This document shows positions 1 through 7,263 of a DNA stretch of 10,640 bases, one piece after another. Within the stretch, counting starts at the first letter, position 1, and each line of letters opens with the position of its first letter. Below the pieces are notes generated by a model. That model saw only the letters and a program-made list of their open reading frames with translations. It did not search any database and was not told the origin of the DNA. Made by a program: the position numbers and the translations under genes. The DNA comes from Bryobacteraceae bacterium (GTDB lineage Bacteria; Acidobacteriota; Terriglobia; Bryobacterales; Bryobacteraceae): the NCBI GenBank assembly GCA_030044325.1, contig JASHWA010000146.1, positions 1-10,640 of the forward strand, written 5' to 3'.

Positions 1-2
1 AC

Positions 3-338
3 ACTCTGGCCAACCCCGACGCAAGCGAGATCATCTCCCTTGCAATCGATTCTGCGCGCGATCTGTCAGCCTCGCCTGCGGTCTTTAGGAGGATGCGCCA
101 GGGTCATGACACCGCCAAAGCCGAGTGGGCGAGTTACTTCATTCGATGTGGTAGAGTCTGTGTGAAAAAGGGGACAGCGGTGAGCAATAACGCTTCGTTC
201 GTGCTGGCGCCGGCGGTTGGGCAGGAGCGCGGAAGAGATACTGAGGGACGAAAACAAAGGCACCCCGGAATGTTTCGGCTGCGGGAATTGAAAAAGGTGC
301 CAGTCCTCTCCGTCCCCTTTTTCAAGCGGCATCCGTAG
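3..338 (+). CDS. 3' end of an unidentified gene, truncated by the window edge
   Basis: The third forward frame is open from the left edge to a TAG at 336-338. The first 50 or so codons look protein-like: the translation begins TLANPDASEIISLAID and continues to about RCGRVCV near base 164, with mostly G or C in third positions. From base 165 the frame enters the AAAAAGGGGACAG repeat, and the remaining 58 codons (rich in Arg and Lys) read like repeat sequence rather than conserved protein. The first ATG inside the window is at 93, but the coding-like sequence precedes it, so the true start lies to the left. No family is recognised. Either the original stop was lost when the repeat arrived, or the frame is open by chance. 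Confidence 0.3.
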   Translation, partial: TLANPDASEIISLAIDSARDLSASPAVFRRMRQGHDTAKAEWASYFIRCGRVCVKKGTAVSNNASFVLAPAVGQERGRDTEGRKQRHPGMFRLRELKKVPVLSVPFFKRHP

Positions 339-408
339 CGCAAGCAAAACTCGCCTGTTCACAGTATCTTCACGAGGGTTGGCCGGACCGTCGCTCTGTC
401 CCCTTTTT
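165..408. repeat. GGGGACAG inverted-repeat element (REP/MITE-like)
   Basis: AAAAAGGGGACAG at 165-177 is matched exactly by its reverse complement CTGTCCCCTTTTT at 396-408, a perfect 13-bp inverted repeat enclosing 218 bp. The enclosed sequence carries a further degenerate copy of the motif pair. The same GGGGACAG core reappears at 1435 and 1567 in this window, so it is a dispersed family. Size and layout suggest a non-autonomous REP or MITE-type element; no transposase is visible here. Confidence 0.6.
290..323. repeat. Internal imperfect hairpin of the GGGGACAG family
   Basis: GAAAAAGG at 290-297 pairs with CCTTTTTC at 316-323. The arms continue as diverged versions of the outer motif (AAAAAGGTGCCAG and CGTCCCCTTTTT), so this appears to be a decayed second copy nested in the larger inverted repeat. 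The T-run on the right arm could let it act as a terminator on the plus strand, but the mismatched stem makes that weak. Confidence 0.45.
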
Positions 409-439
409 CCGGTTTCCGAAAAGGGCAAGTTCAGGCTGA

Positions 440-480
440 CCCGTTTTTCCCGTTTTTCCCGTTTTTCCCGTTTTTCCCGT
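440..480. repeat. 9-bp tandem repeat (CCCGTTTTT, four copies plus a partial)
   Basis: CCCGTTTTT is repeated exactly four times at 440-475, followed by a partial fifth CCCGT (476-480) that degenerates into CTTCCCC. The T5 runs recur every 9 bp, slightly less than one helical turn. The array ends about 60 bp before the coiled-coil gene at 542. It looks like slippage expansion of the TTTTTCC end of the neighbouring GGGGACAG element. The unit is far too short for a CRISPR array. Confidence 0.85.
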
Positions 481-510
481 CTTCCCCATCGGGAATTTAT
501 CGCGTAATTG

Positions 511-519
511 TGATATTGT
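511..519 (+). promoter_or_regulatory. Possible extended -10 before the coiled-coil gene
   Basis: TGATATTGT fits the extended -10 pattern TGnTATNNT with four of six hexamer positions correct, 22 nt before the ATG at 542. No convincing -35 is seen. A reasonable ribosome-binding site, AAAGGAA, follows at 528-534. This is a motif match only. Confidence 0.25.
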
Positions 520-541
520 TTCGTGCTAAAGGAACGATCCA

Positions 542-1123
542 ATGACCGATCAGCTTACTCACTATCTTTTGGCTGGAGCGTCTGTCTTTCTTGGTGGAGC
601 TTGCGCAATTATTGCGTATTTCCTCAAGGCTGCCTTTGACGATTTGAAGTCCTTAATGCCTACCGGCTACAAATGCGACAGTCTCACCAGCCAAATAGGA
701 GGGCTTTTGGAGGAAATCCGAAAATTACAAGACGAGAGGGCCGACCTCGACAAGCGTGTTGCCGTGCTTCAAGCGTATCAAGTAAGTCAAGTAGTACAGG
801 ATGTGCAACTTCTCAAGGGTGCCGGATTAGAGGAGCGCATCAGCAATCTTCAGGGCGGGGTCACTAGGGACAGGGCGGAACTCACGAAATGGATATCAGA
901 GACCCGGGGGATTCTCTCGGAACTTAGTTCTGGTGTGACCGGGCTGCAAGTTGCCGTTTCCTCTCATCGTCCCTTCGATGAGAGTACGGAGTTCGGCACG
1001 CTGCAGGCGGAACTTCACGCTATCGATCAGAAATCGACGGAAGCCGATGAATACTTGCGGAAGAAGGTCGCCGATCTTGAGGGTCAACTCGCCGTCGTAG
1101 AAAAATTGAAGATGACGGCGTAG
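542..1123 (+). CDS. Unrecognised membrane-anchored coiled-coil protein
   Basis: This encodes 193 residues. Residues about 8-29 form one hydrophobic segment (beginning YLLAGASVFLGGACAII) that should anchor the protein in the inner membrane. The rest is soluble and helical, with heptad-like Leu/Ile/Val spacing at about 46-100, 105-135 and 150-190, indicating a long, interrupted coiled coil. There is one cysteine after the anchor (Cys45). The start is supported by AAGGA about 8 nt upstream of the ATG and by the membrane segment lying at the very N-terminus. Neither neighbour is transcribed with it: repeats lie before it and a 490-bp gap after. Its codons are visibly less GC-rich than those of the 1613-8006 operon, hinting at separate origin. 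A scaffold or tether role is possible from the architecture, but no family is recognised and no function is assigned. Confidence 0.7.
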   Translation: MTDQLTHYLLAGASVFLGGACAIIAYFLKAAFDDLKSLMPTGYKCDSLTSQIGGLLEEIRKLQDERADLDKRVAVLQAYQVSQVVQDVQLLKGAGLEERISNLQGGVTRDRAELTKWISETRGILSELSSGVTGLQVAVSSHRPFDESTEFGTLQAELHAIDQKSTEADEYLRKKVADLEGQLAVVEKLKMTA

Positions 1124-1127
1124 CATT

Positions 1128-1186
1128 TGCCCTGCAAACGACCTTTGGGCGACCTTCGGAAAGATCTGTTTGTTCACGGCAGGGCA
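1128..1186. repeat. Inverted repeat just after the coiled-coil gene
   Basis: TGCCCTGC at 1128-1135 pairs perfectly with GCAGGGCA at 1179-1186, four bases after the TAG of the preceding gene. The loop is 43 nt and contains a direct repeat of CGACCTT. There is no U-run after the right arm, so it is not a standard intrinsic terminator, although it could stabilise the mRNA 3' end. Confidence 0.3.
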
Positions 1187-1406
1187 TTGTTCCCCGAGAA
1201 ATGGTCGCAAGCGACCCGCTCTCCGATCGGTTAGTCAAGCACCACGACGGTATAGCGCCGCTTGGCCGGTCATGACGCCAGCTTTGAAACGGGTCCTTGT
1301 ATGACGGCTGCGCTCGTGCGGATGGGTCTGTGTGATAGCGATGAGCGATGACGCTCGCGCGACTCCCGCGAGCACGAAGATTTCAGGCCGCCGGCGTTGC
1401 GGGCGG

Positions 1407-1456
1407 GCGGAAGAAGGCCGGTTCATCGACGCCAGGGGACAGTCCCCTTCTTCCGC
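1407..1456. repeat. Nested REP-like inverted repeat with a GGGGACAGTCCCC core
   Basis: GCGGAAGAAGG at 1407-1417 pairs perfectly with CCTTCTTCCGC at 1446-1456. Inside and overlapping the right arm is a second perfect palindrome, GGGGACAGTCCCC (1435-1447), centred on a single A. The sequence can therefore fold in two mutually exclusive ways. The core is the same GGGGACAG motif found at 165-177 and 396-408. Confidence 0.65.
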
Positions 1457-1575
1457 GGATCGTGCGGCTTATCGGCATTTGGGAGCGCGATGCCAAGAAA
1501 GCCGTCATTTTGATTTGAGAAAGCGCGCGTGCGGGCATGTGTGGCGCGCGGATGGTATTCGCGTGTACTGTCCCC
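1435..1575. repeat. Second GGGGACAGT/ACTGTCCCC inverted-repeat pair
   Basis: GGGGACAGT at 1435-1443 is complementary to ACTGTCCCC at 1567-1575, enclosing 123 bp with no supported gene. The arrangement parallels the 165-408 element, with the motif pointing inward at both ends, and supports a family of small mobile or formerly mobile repeats. The right motif ends about 24 bp before the putative -10 of the next operon, so the element abuts or may supply part of that promoter. Confidence 0.45.
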
Positions 1576-1598
1576 GGGTTTTCGAGCCGGCGCCGCGC

Positions 1599-1604
1599 TA
1601 TAAT
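1599..1604 (+). promoter_or_regulatory. Consensus -10 hexamer (TATAAT) of the alpha-2-macroglobulin operon
   Basis: A perfect TATAAT ends 8 nt before the TTG that opens the DUF1175 frame, so a start site at the usual distance would fall at about 1611-1612 and the transcript would be essentially leaderless. No Shine-Dalgarno sequence precedes the TTG, which agrees. The -35 region is weak by eye (GGGTTT-like sequence about 18 nt upstream). Confidence 0.5.
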
Positions 1605-1621
1605 CCCCTGCATTGGGGATT
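1602..1621. promoter_or_regulatory. Perfect 7-bp palindrome over the -10 and start codon
   Basis: AATCCCC (1602-1608) and GGGGATT (1615-1621) form a perfect inverted repeat with a 6-nt spacer, covering half of the TATAAT and the TTG start. The position is that of a repressor operator. If transcription starts upstream instead, the RNA hairpin would place the start codon in or beside the loop. No regulator gene is visible in the window. Confidence 0.35.
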
Positions 1622-2650
1622 CATCGAGCCGCGCGATGGTTTGCCGTATCCGCTGGATCGGCCGCGTGCTTTGCCCTGCTCCTCGGCAGAGTGCACTCGT
1701 CCGCTCCGGCCCGCGCGCCCGTGCTGACGCTCAGCCCGGATCGCCTGGCGGCCGACGGCTACGATACCGCCACGCTGTCGATCCGCAGCGAAACGGCAAC
1801 CCTGCCGCCGGTGTGGGTAACGGGCGCGGGCGGCACACGCGTGGTAACCATCCGCGGCGCTAACGGTGCCTGGCAGGCGCGCATCCGCGCGGGGATTGTT
1901 CCCGGCCGCGCTGAAGTTCACGTGGGCGCGTCCCGCGCCGCGGTCGAGCTCGCTCTCGATTCGCGCGACAGCGCGGAAGACGGGACGCCCGATTTTCTGC
2001 GTTTCGAAGACGAGCATGACCGCCAGGCTTTCCGCCGCTGGTTCACGTTCCTGGCCGAAGCGCAATACTTCCAGCCGGAGCGCGAGCGGCCGGCGGAAAT
2101 CACGGATTGCGCGGCGCTGATCCGCTACGCTTATCGCGAGGCGCTGGTGAGTCACGATGGCGCATGGGCCGCGACGGCGCGGCTGCCGCTGGTTCCGGCG
2201 CTCGAAAGCCCCGCAAAATATGAATATCCTCAAACGCCCTTGGGACCCGCGCTGTTTCGCGTTCGGCCCGGCCCCTTTCGCGCGTCCGATCTCGCCGACG
2301 GCACATTTCTTCAATTCGCCGACGCCCACACGCTGTGGCGCTACAATTCGCATTTCATCAGCCGCGATCTGTCGCGCGCGCTGCCCGGAGATCTCCTGTT
2401 CTTTCGCCAGCTCGCCGGTCGCGAACCGTTCCACAGCATGATTTATCTGGGCGCGAGCCAGATTCGTCCGGACGGCAAACGCTATGTGCTGTATCACACC
2501 GGCCCGGAAGGCGGCGAGCCGGGCGAAATCAAGCGCCTCACGGTGGAAGAACTGCTACAATTTCCGCAGCCGGCCTGGCGGCCCGTGCCTTCGAATCCTG
2601 CATTTCTGGGCGTCGCGCGGTGGAACATTCTTCGGAGGAACGTTGAATGA
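1613..2650 (+). CDS. Exported DUF1175 (YfaT-like) protein with NlpC/P60-like catalytic pattern
   Basis: This encodes 345 residues. Residues 1-35 are a Sec-type signal sequence (Arg5, Arg8, then a hydrophobic core, ending near SSAPARA), so the protein should be periplasmic. Residues about 36-115 look like an Ig-like beta-sandwich (LTLSPDRLAADGYDTATL, as in invasin-type repeats). Residues about 120-340 match DUF1175: an Asp165-Cys166-Ala-Ala-Leu motif, PGDLLFFR, His274 in HSMIYLG, and His295 in YHTG. That Cys-then-His order is typical of NlpC/P60 peptidases, so a cysteine amidase or peptidase acting on peptidoglycan or protein is plausible but unproven. TTG at 1613 is the only usable start after an in-frame stop at 1601-1603 that keeps the signal peptide; the ATG at 1636 is out of frame. 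The stop overlaps the next gene (ATGA). In E. coli the DUF1175 gene yfaT sits beside the alpha-2-macroglobulin gene yfaS, as here. Confidence 0.85.
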   Translation: MGIHRAARWFAVSAGSAACFALLLGRVHSSAPARAPVLTLSPDRLAADGYDTATLSIRSETATLPPVWVTGAGGTRVVTIRGANGAWQARIRAGIVPGRAEVHVGASRAAVELALDSRDSAEDGTPDFLRFEDEHDRQAFRRWFTFLAEAQYFQPERERPAEITDCAALIRYAYREALVSHDGAWAATARLPLVPALESPAKYEYPQTPLGPALFRVRPGPFRASDLADGTFLQFADAHTLWRYNSHFISRDLSRALPGDLLFFRQLAGREPFHSMIYLGASQIRPDGKRYVLYHTGPEGGEPGEIKRLTVEELLQFPQPAWRPVPSNPAFLGVARWNILRRNVE

Positions 2651-5600
2651 CAAAGGGGAACGCCGGTCTCGGGATGCTCCGCCTTCCGGTTTTGCTGGCG
2701 ATCGCCGCGGCGGGATTGGGACAACCGGAAGCGCGCCCGTATTTTTCCTTATCGAGCTTCCGCGCCTTCGGCTCGAATTCGAAGCCGTCGGTGAACGTGA
2801 GCGCGGTGGGCGTCAGCACGCTTCAGTTTCGCGTGTACCGCGTGAACGACCCGGAGAAATTCTTCCGCCAGCTCGACGACCCGCACAACTTCAACGAATT
2901 CGTCACTCCGGCGCGCAATCGCAAATCGACGCTCGAACGGATTCATCGATGGAAGGCCGGCCTGCGCGCCCAGATCCGCCGGTCGCTGCGCGCGCAGTTC
3001 ACCGAAGCTCCCGGCAGCCACTTCGAGTTTGTATCGAGCACCGCGCGTGAATCGCGAAGCGCGGAAAAGGGCACGCATTACGCCGAGACTCCAGTGCTCA
3101 ACCCGGAACAACTGGTGCTGACCTTCACGCAGCCGTTAGCGGGCAAACGCATGTGGCAGGAGGACACGGTGCAGGTGCCGGTGAAGGAAAAAGGCGTGTA
3201 CCTGGTGGAGGCCGTGGCCGGCGGATTGCGCGCTTATACGCTGCTGCTGGTCTCCGACACCGTCATGATCAGCAAGGACGGCGGTGGAAAAATTCTGAGC
3301 CTGGTGGTGGATCGCAACACGGGGCAGCCGCTCGCGCACGTTCGCGTAGCGGCCTTCGCAAAGGATAAGACGCTCGAAGAAACGGACACCAATGACGAGG
3401 GAATCGCGGAGCTGCATCCCCAGCCGTCCTGGCCCGGCGATCTGCGGGTGATCGCGCATAACGGCCGCGACATCGCCGCGGGGGTTCTGCCGGGCGGAGA
3501 ATTCAATCCCGCCGGCGGCACGTGGATGGGCTACCTTTACACCGATCGTCCCATTTATCGGCCCGGCCACACCGTGCATTTCAAGGGAATCCTGCGCATC
3601 CGAACGGCGGAGGGATACCAGGCGCCCGCCGGTAAGCGCGTGAAAATCGAGATCGACGATCCGGATCAGAAGCCGGTCTATCAGCAGAGCCTGATCCTGT
3701 CGCCGAATGGCACCCTGCGCGGCGATGTGACGCTTCCGCCGAAGGCGGCGCTGGGCAATTATTTCGTGCAGGTAAGCTCCGGCGAAAATCGCGTGACCGG
3801 CGATTTCGAAGTCGAGGAGTACAAGAAACCGGAGTACGAAGTGCACGTGACGCCGGCGGCTCCGCGAGTGCTCGAAGGCGAGCCGGTCCACGCCATCATC
3901 GAGGCACGCTACTATTTCGGCGAGCCGGTGGCGGGCGCCACAGTGAAGTACTCGATTTTCCGCAGCCGCTATTGGTCGCCGCTGCTGTATGACCAGGGCG
4001 ACCAGGAGATGGAGCCCGCCGCGAACGGCGATGACGACGACAGCGGAGATCAGGTGGGCGAGCAGGAAGGCCAGCTCGATCCGGACGGCAAACTGGCGGT
4101 CGCCATTCCCACCAGCGTCTCCGACCACAAGTTCGATTACCGCTATCGAATCGAAGCGCGCGTCACCGACGAAGCCCGGCGCGAGATCGACGGCGCCGGA
4201 TGGGCCATCGCGACGTATGCGCCGTTTCTGATCAAGGTGGCGCCGGGGCGCTATTTCTATGAACCGGGAAGCGCCGGGACATTCACCATTCAGGCTCGGG
4301 ATTACGCCAATCAGCCGGTGCGCACGCGCGTTCATGTCCAATTGGAGACGTGGAATTTTCGCGAGCCGGACCGCCGCGAAGTGAAAGCGTCCACCGATGC
4401 CGAGCTCGACGGAACGGGATCGGCGGAAGTCGCGCTGCAAATTCCGAACCAGGGCGGGAGTTATCGCGTGCGGGCCGAAGCGACGGGCGGCGCGGGGCGC
4501 CTGCCGGAAGGGACCACGTTGTTGTGGGTGTCGGGCGGCAACTGGAGCTTTGCAAGCGACAATCCCATTGTGCAGATTATCCCCGATAAAAAATCCTACG
4601 CGGCGGGCGATACGGCGAAGCTGCTGATCGCGGGCCGCCCCGACACGCCGGTGTGGGTCTCGATCGAGGGACAGAATATCCGTCAGTACAAGCTGCTGCG
4701 ATCGAGCGGATCCACCGTCTCTTTCGAAGTTCCCCTCACCGCGCGCGATGAGCCGGGCATCGAAGTGAGCGCCGGATTCGTGCGCGACGGCGTATTTCAC
4801 AACGGCATGAAGTTCGTCCGTGTTCCGCCGGTGCAGCACGAGATGAAAGTCGCCCTCGCAGCCGACAAGCCGCAATATCTGCCGGGCGAGAGCGCTCAAT
4901 ATACCATCGAAGCCAAAAGCGTCGACGGAAAACCGGTGGCCGGAGCGGAGTTCAGCCTCGGCGTGGTGGATGAAGCGATTTACGGCATTCGCCCGGATAC
5001 CATGCCGTCGCTGGTCGATTTCTTTTTCTCGCGCGATTACAATTCGGTGCTGACCAACAGCTCGCTCGAATATTATTTCAGCGGGCAATCGGGCAAACGC
5101 CAGATGCAGCTTGCCGAATTGCGGCCCCCCTCGCGGCTGGCCCAGTTGAAGCCGGAGCGGCTGGTGCTGCCGAAAATCCGCAAGGCGTTTCCCGATACCG
5201 CGTTCTGGGACGCGGACCTGGTGACGGACAGCGCGGGACGCGCGCAGGCGAAGGTCGAGTTTCCCGATTCGCTCACCACCTGGCGCGCGACCGCGCGCGG
5301 GGTCACCGCGGATACCAAAGTCGGCGGCGCGACGGTGAAGACGCTGGTTCGAAAGAATCTGATCCTGCGAATCGCCGCGCCGCGATTCTTCGTCCAGGGC
5401 GACCAAGTGGTGCTCTCCGCGCTGGTGCACAATTATCTCGCCGATGCCGAGACCGCGCGCGTTTCGCTCGACGTGCAGGGTCTTGAAATTCTCGACGGCG
5501 GCACGAAAGATGTGCACATCGCCAGCCGCGGCGAAGCCAAGCTGGACTGGCGCGTGCGCGTTCAACAGGTGCGCTCGGCAACCATCACCGGCAAAGCGCT

Positions 5601-7263
5601 CACCAACCAGGAATCCGATGCGGTGGAGCTGACTCTTCCCGTGGATGTGCCCGGCGTGAAACTCACGCAGGCGCGCGGCGGAGCGCTCGCGCCCGGCGCG
5701 AAGGCCGAATTCGACATGACCTTTCCGGATACAATCGAGCCCGGCTCGCGCGCGCTGTCCATCCAGGTTGCGCCGTCCATCGCCGGTTCGCTGTTCGGAG
5801 CGCTGGATTTCCTGACCACGTTTCCCTATGGCTGCGTCGAGCAGACCATGTCGAGCTTTCTGCCCGACATCATCGTTCAGAGCACGGTCCGCGAGCTGGG
5901 CATCGATGCGCGCCTCGATCAGGCCGCGCTCGACGAAAAAATACGCGCCGGCCTCGAGCGCCTGTACGCCTTCCAGCATGAAGACGGCGGCTGGGGCTGG
6001 TGGGAGACCGACGGCTCGCATCCCTTCATGACCGCGTATGTCGTCGCGGGCCTCGCGCAGGCTGAGGCGGCTGGCGTGACCATCCATCGTGAAGCGTTGA
6101 ATCGCGGCGTGAACTGGCTCGCGCACCAATTTACTTCGGATTCCGATCTGAATCCCGATCTGCGCGCCTACATCGCGTACGCGCTGGCGCTCGCCGGCAG
6201 CGGGCAGACCGCCATCATCAATCGCGCCTACGGCTCGCGCGGGAGCATGTCGCCGTACGGGCTGGCCGTGCTTGGACTGGCCCTCGATCAGGCCAAAGAC
6301 GGGCGGGCGGCGGAGATCGCGGGAATGGTCGAAAACCGCGCGCAGCAGGATGAAGAGCAGGCGTGGTGGCCGGCCCAACGCGACCCGATGCTCGATTTCG
6401 AAGCGGACACCACGCCCGAGGCGACCGCCTTCGCGGCCAAGCTGCTCGCGCGGCAACATCGCGGCGCGGCCCTGCTTCCCAAGGCCGCGCTGTGGCTGAT
6501 GAATCATCGCAACGAAGGCTACTGGTGGTCGTCGACCAAGCAGACCGCGATGGTGATCTACGGCCTGACCGATTACCTGCGCTCGACCAATGAGCTGAAG
6601 CCCAATCTCACCGCGACGGTTTTCGTCAACAATCGTTCCGTGCTCGCCCGCAAGATCGATCAGGCGGTGGGCGCGAACGCGGAGATCCGGCTCGAGGAGA
6701 GCCGGCTCGATGCGCGCGCCAATCACATTCGCGTGGAGGTGAGCGGCGAAGGCCGCCTGTATTATTCGGTGCGGTCCGAATATTATTCTTCGGAACCGCG
6801 CTTGGAAAAGAACGGCGCGATTTCGCTGAATCTGCTGCGCGATTATTTCCTCCTCACTCCGGCCCATGCCGGCGAGCGCATCGTCTACGACACCGTTCCG
6901 CTGAACGGTCCCGTGTCGAGCGGCGATCTCCTGGCGGTGCGGCTGACCGTCACCGGATCGGACTGGAAGTACCTCATGGTTGAGGATCCGATTCCCGCGG
7001 GCACGGAATTTGTCGCGGCCGATCAGCTCTACACCGTGCGCAACCGTCCGCCGTGGTGGGTTTATGAGTTTACGCGGCGTGAGCTGCACGACGATCGCAT
7101 GGCGATTTTCCAGACTTTCTTCGCGCGCGGCCAGCAGCAGTATTTTTACCTGTTGAAGGTGGTCAATCCGGGCCTATTCAAAGTAAGCCCGGCCCGCGCC
7201 GCTCCCATGTATCAGCCCAACGTCAGCGCCACCAGCGAGAGCCGCGTTCTGGAGGTAAAGTAA
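2647..7263 (+). CDS. Bacterial alpha-2-macroglobulin with intact thioester
   Basis: This encodes 1538 residues, close to YfaS in size. It is a predicted periplasmic protease trap: cleavage of a bait region triggers closure and covalent capture through a Cys-Gln thioester. A signal peptide covers about residues 1-28 with no lipobox cysteine, so it should be soluble or held by a partner rather than a lipoprotein. Landmarks in order are macroglobulin-like domains from the N-terminus; the MG2 signature TDRPIYRPG at 299; EEYKKPEYEV near 390; an acidic insert at about 455-474 (GDDDDSGDQ); the bait-region domain from about 641 to 790; the A2M signature FPDTAFWDADL near 848; the thioester Cys1063-Val-Glu-Gln1066 in YGCVEQ; an alpha-helical thioester domain (HEDGGWGWW); and a C-terminal receptor-binding-like domain. 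The start overlaps the preceding stop (ATGA), with GGAGG at 2634-2638. Met10 (2674) is an alternative start that also keeps the signal peptide. Confidence 0.95.
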   Translation: MTKGNAGLGMLRLPVLLAIAAAGLGQPEARPYFSLSSFRAFGSNSKPSVNVSAVGVSTLQFRVYRVNDPEKFFRQLDDPHNFNEFVTPARNRKSTLERIHRWKAGLRAQIRRSLRAQFTEAPGSHFEFVSSTARESRSAEKGTHYAETPVLNPEQLVLTFTQPLAGKRMWQEDTVQVPVKEKGVYLVEAVAGGLRAYTLLLVSDTVMISKDGGGKILSLVVDRNTGQPLAHVRVAAFAKDKTLEETDTNDEGIAELHPQPSWPGDLRVIAHNGRDIAAGVLPGGEFNPAGGTWMGYLYTDRPIYRPGHTVHFKGILRIRTAEGYQAPAGKRVKIEIDDPDQKPVYQQSLILSPNGTLRGDVTLPPKAALGNYFVQVSSGENRVTGDFEVEEYKKPEYEVHVTPAAPRVLEGEPVHAIIEARYYFGEPVAGATVKYSIFRSRYWSPLLYDQGDQEMEPAANGDDDDSGDQVGEQEGQLDPDGKLAVAIPTSVSDHKFDYRYRIEARVTDEARREIDGAGWAIATYAPFLIKVAPGRYFYEPGSAGTFTIQARDYANQPVRTRVHVQLETWNFREPDRREVKASTDAELDGTGSAEVALQIPNQGGSYRVRAEATGGAGRLPEGTTLLWVSGGNWSFASDNPIVQIIPDKKSYAAGDTAKLLIAGRPDTPVWVSIEGQNIRQYKLLRSSGSTVSFEVPLTARDEPGIEVSAGFVRDGVFHNGMKFVRVPPVQHEMKVALAADKPQYLPGESAQYTIEAKSVDGKPVAGAEFSLGVVDEAIYGIRPDTMPSLVDFFFSRDYNSVLTNSSLEYYFSGQSGKRQMQLAELRPPSRLAQLKPERLVLPKIRKAFPDTAFWDADLVTDSAGRAQAKVEFPDSLTTWRATARGVTADTKVGGATVKTLVRKNLILRIAAPRFFVQGDQVVLSALVHNYLADAETARVSLDVQGLEILDGGTKDVHIASRGEAKLDWRVRVQQVRSATITGKALTNQESDAVELTLPVDVPGVKLTQARGGALAPGAKAEFDMTFPDTIEPGSRALSIQVAPSIAGSLFGALDFLTTFPYGCVEQTMSSFLPDIIVQSTVRELGIDARLDQAALDEKIRAGLERLYAFQHEDGGWGWWETDGSHPFMTAYVVAGLAQAEAAGVTIHREALNRGVNWLAHQFTSDSDLNPDLRAYIAYALALAGSGQTAIINRAYGSRGSMSPYGLAVLGLALDQAKDGRAAEIAGMVENRAQQDEEQAWWPAQRDPMLDFEADTTPEATAFAAKLLARQHRGAALLPKAALWLMNHRNEGYWWSSTKQTAMVIYGLTDYLRSTNELKPNLTATVFVNNRSVLARKIDQAVGANAEIRLEESRLDARANHIRVEVSGEGRLYYSVRSEYYSSEPRLEKNGAISLNLLRDYFLLTPAHAGERIVYDTVPLNGPVSSGDLLAVRLTVTGSDWKYLMVEDPIPAGTEFVAADQLYTVRNRPPWWVYEFTRRELHDDRMAIFQTFFARGQQQYFYLLKVVNPGLFKVSPARAAPMYQPNVSATSESRVLEVK

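Larger units (their letters stand above)
1124..1612. other. Intergenic region without a supported gene
   Basis: Several short frames cross this 489-bp gap on both strands, but none has a ribosome-binding site, coding-like composition or recognisable protein content. What it holds is an inverted repeat at its left end, a nested GGGGACAG repeat at 1407-1456 with a partner motif at 1567-1575, and a -10 element with a palindrome at the start of the next operon. Confidence 0.6.

Noticed and set aside
440..480. CRISPR array
   Set aside because: The unit is 9 bp with no spacers; it is a simple tandem repeat.
66..542. Minus-strand frame with REK tripeptide repeats
   Set aside because: The repeats are simply the 9-bp tandem DNA array read in frame. 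The rest crosses the GGGGACAG element and shows no coding character.
1332..1727. Plus-strand frame across the 1407-1456 repeat
   Set aside because: It is built largely of repeat sequence, overlaps the DUF1175 start in another frame and has no ribosome-binding site or protein-like composition.
1598..2497. A 299-codon minus-strand frame opposite the DUF1175 gene
   Set aside because: Antisense shadow: the plus strand carries a signal peptide, catalytic motifs and operon overlaps, while this frame has no recognisable protein character.
3136..7089. A 1317-codon open frame on the minus strand
   Set aside because: It is the antisense shadow of the alpha-2-macroglobulin gene. Its translation is Arg/His-rich low-complexity sequence with no motifs, as expected opposite a GC3-biased gene.
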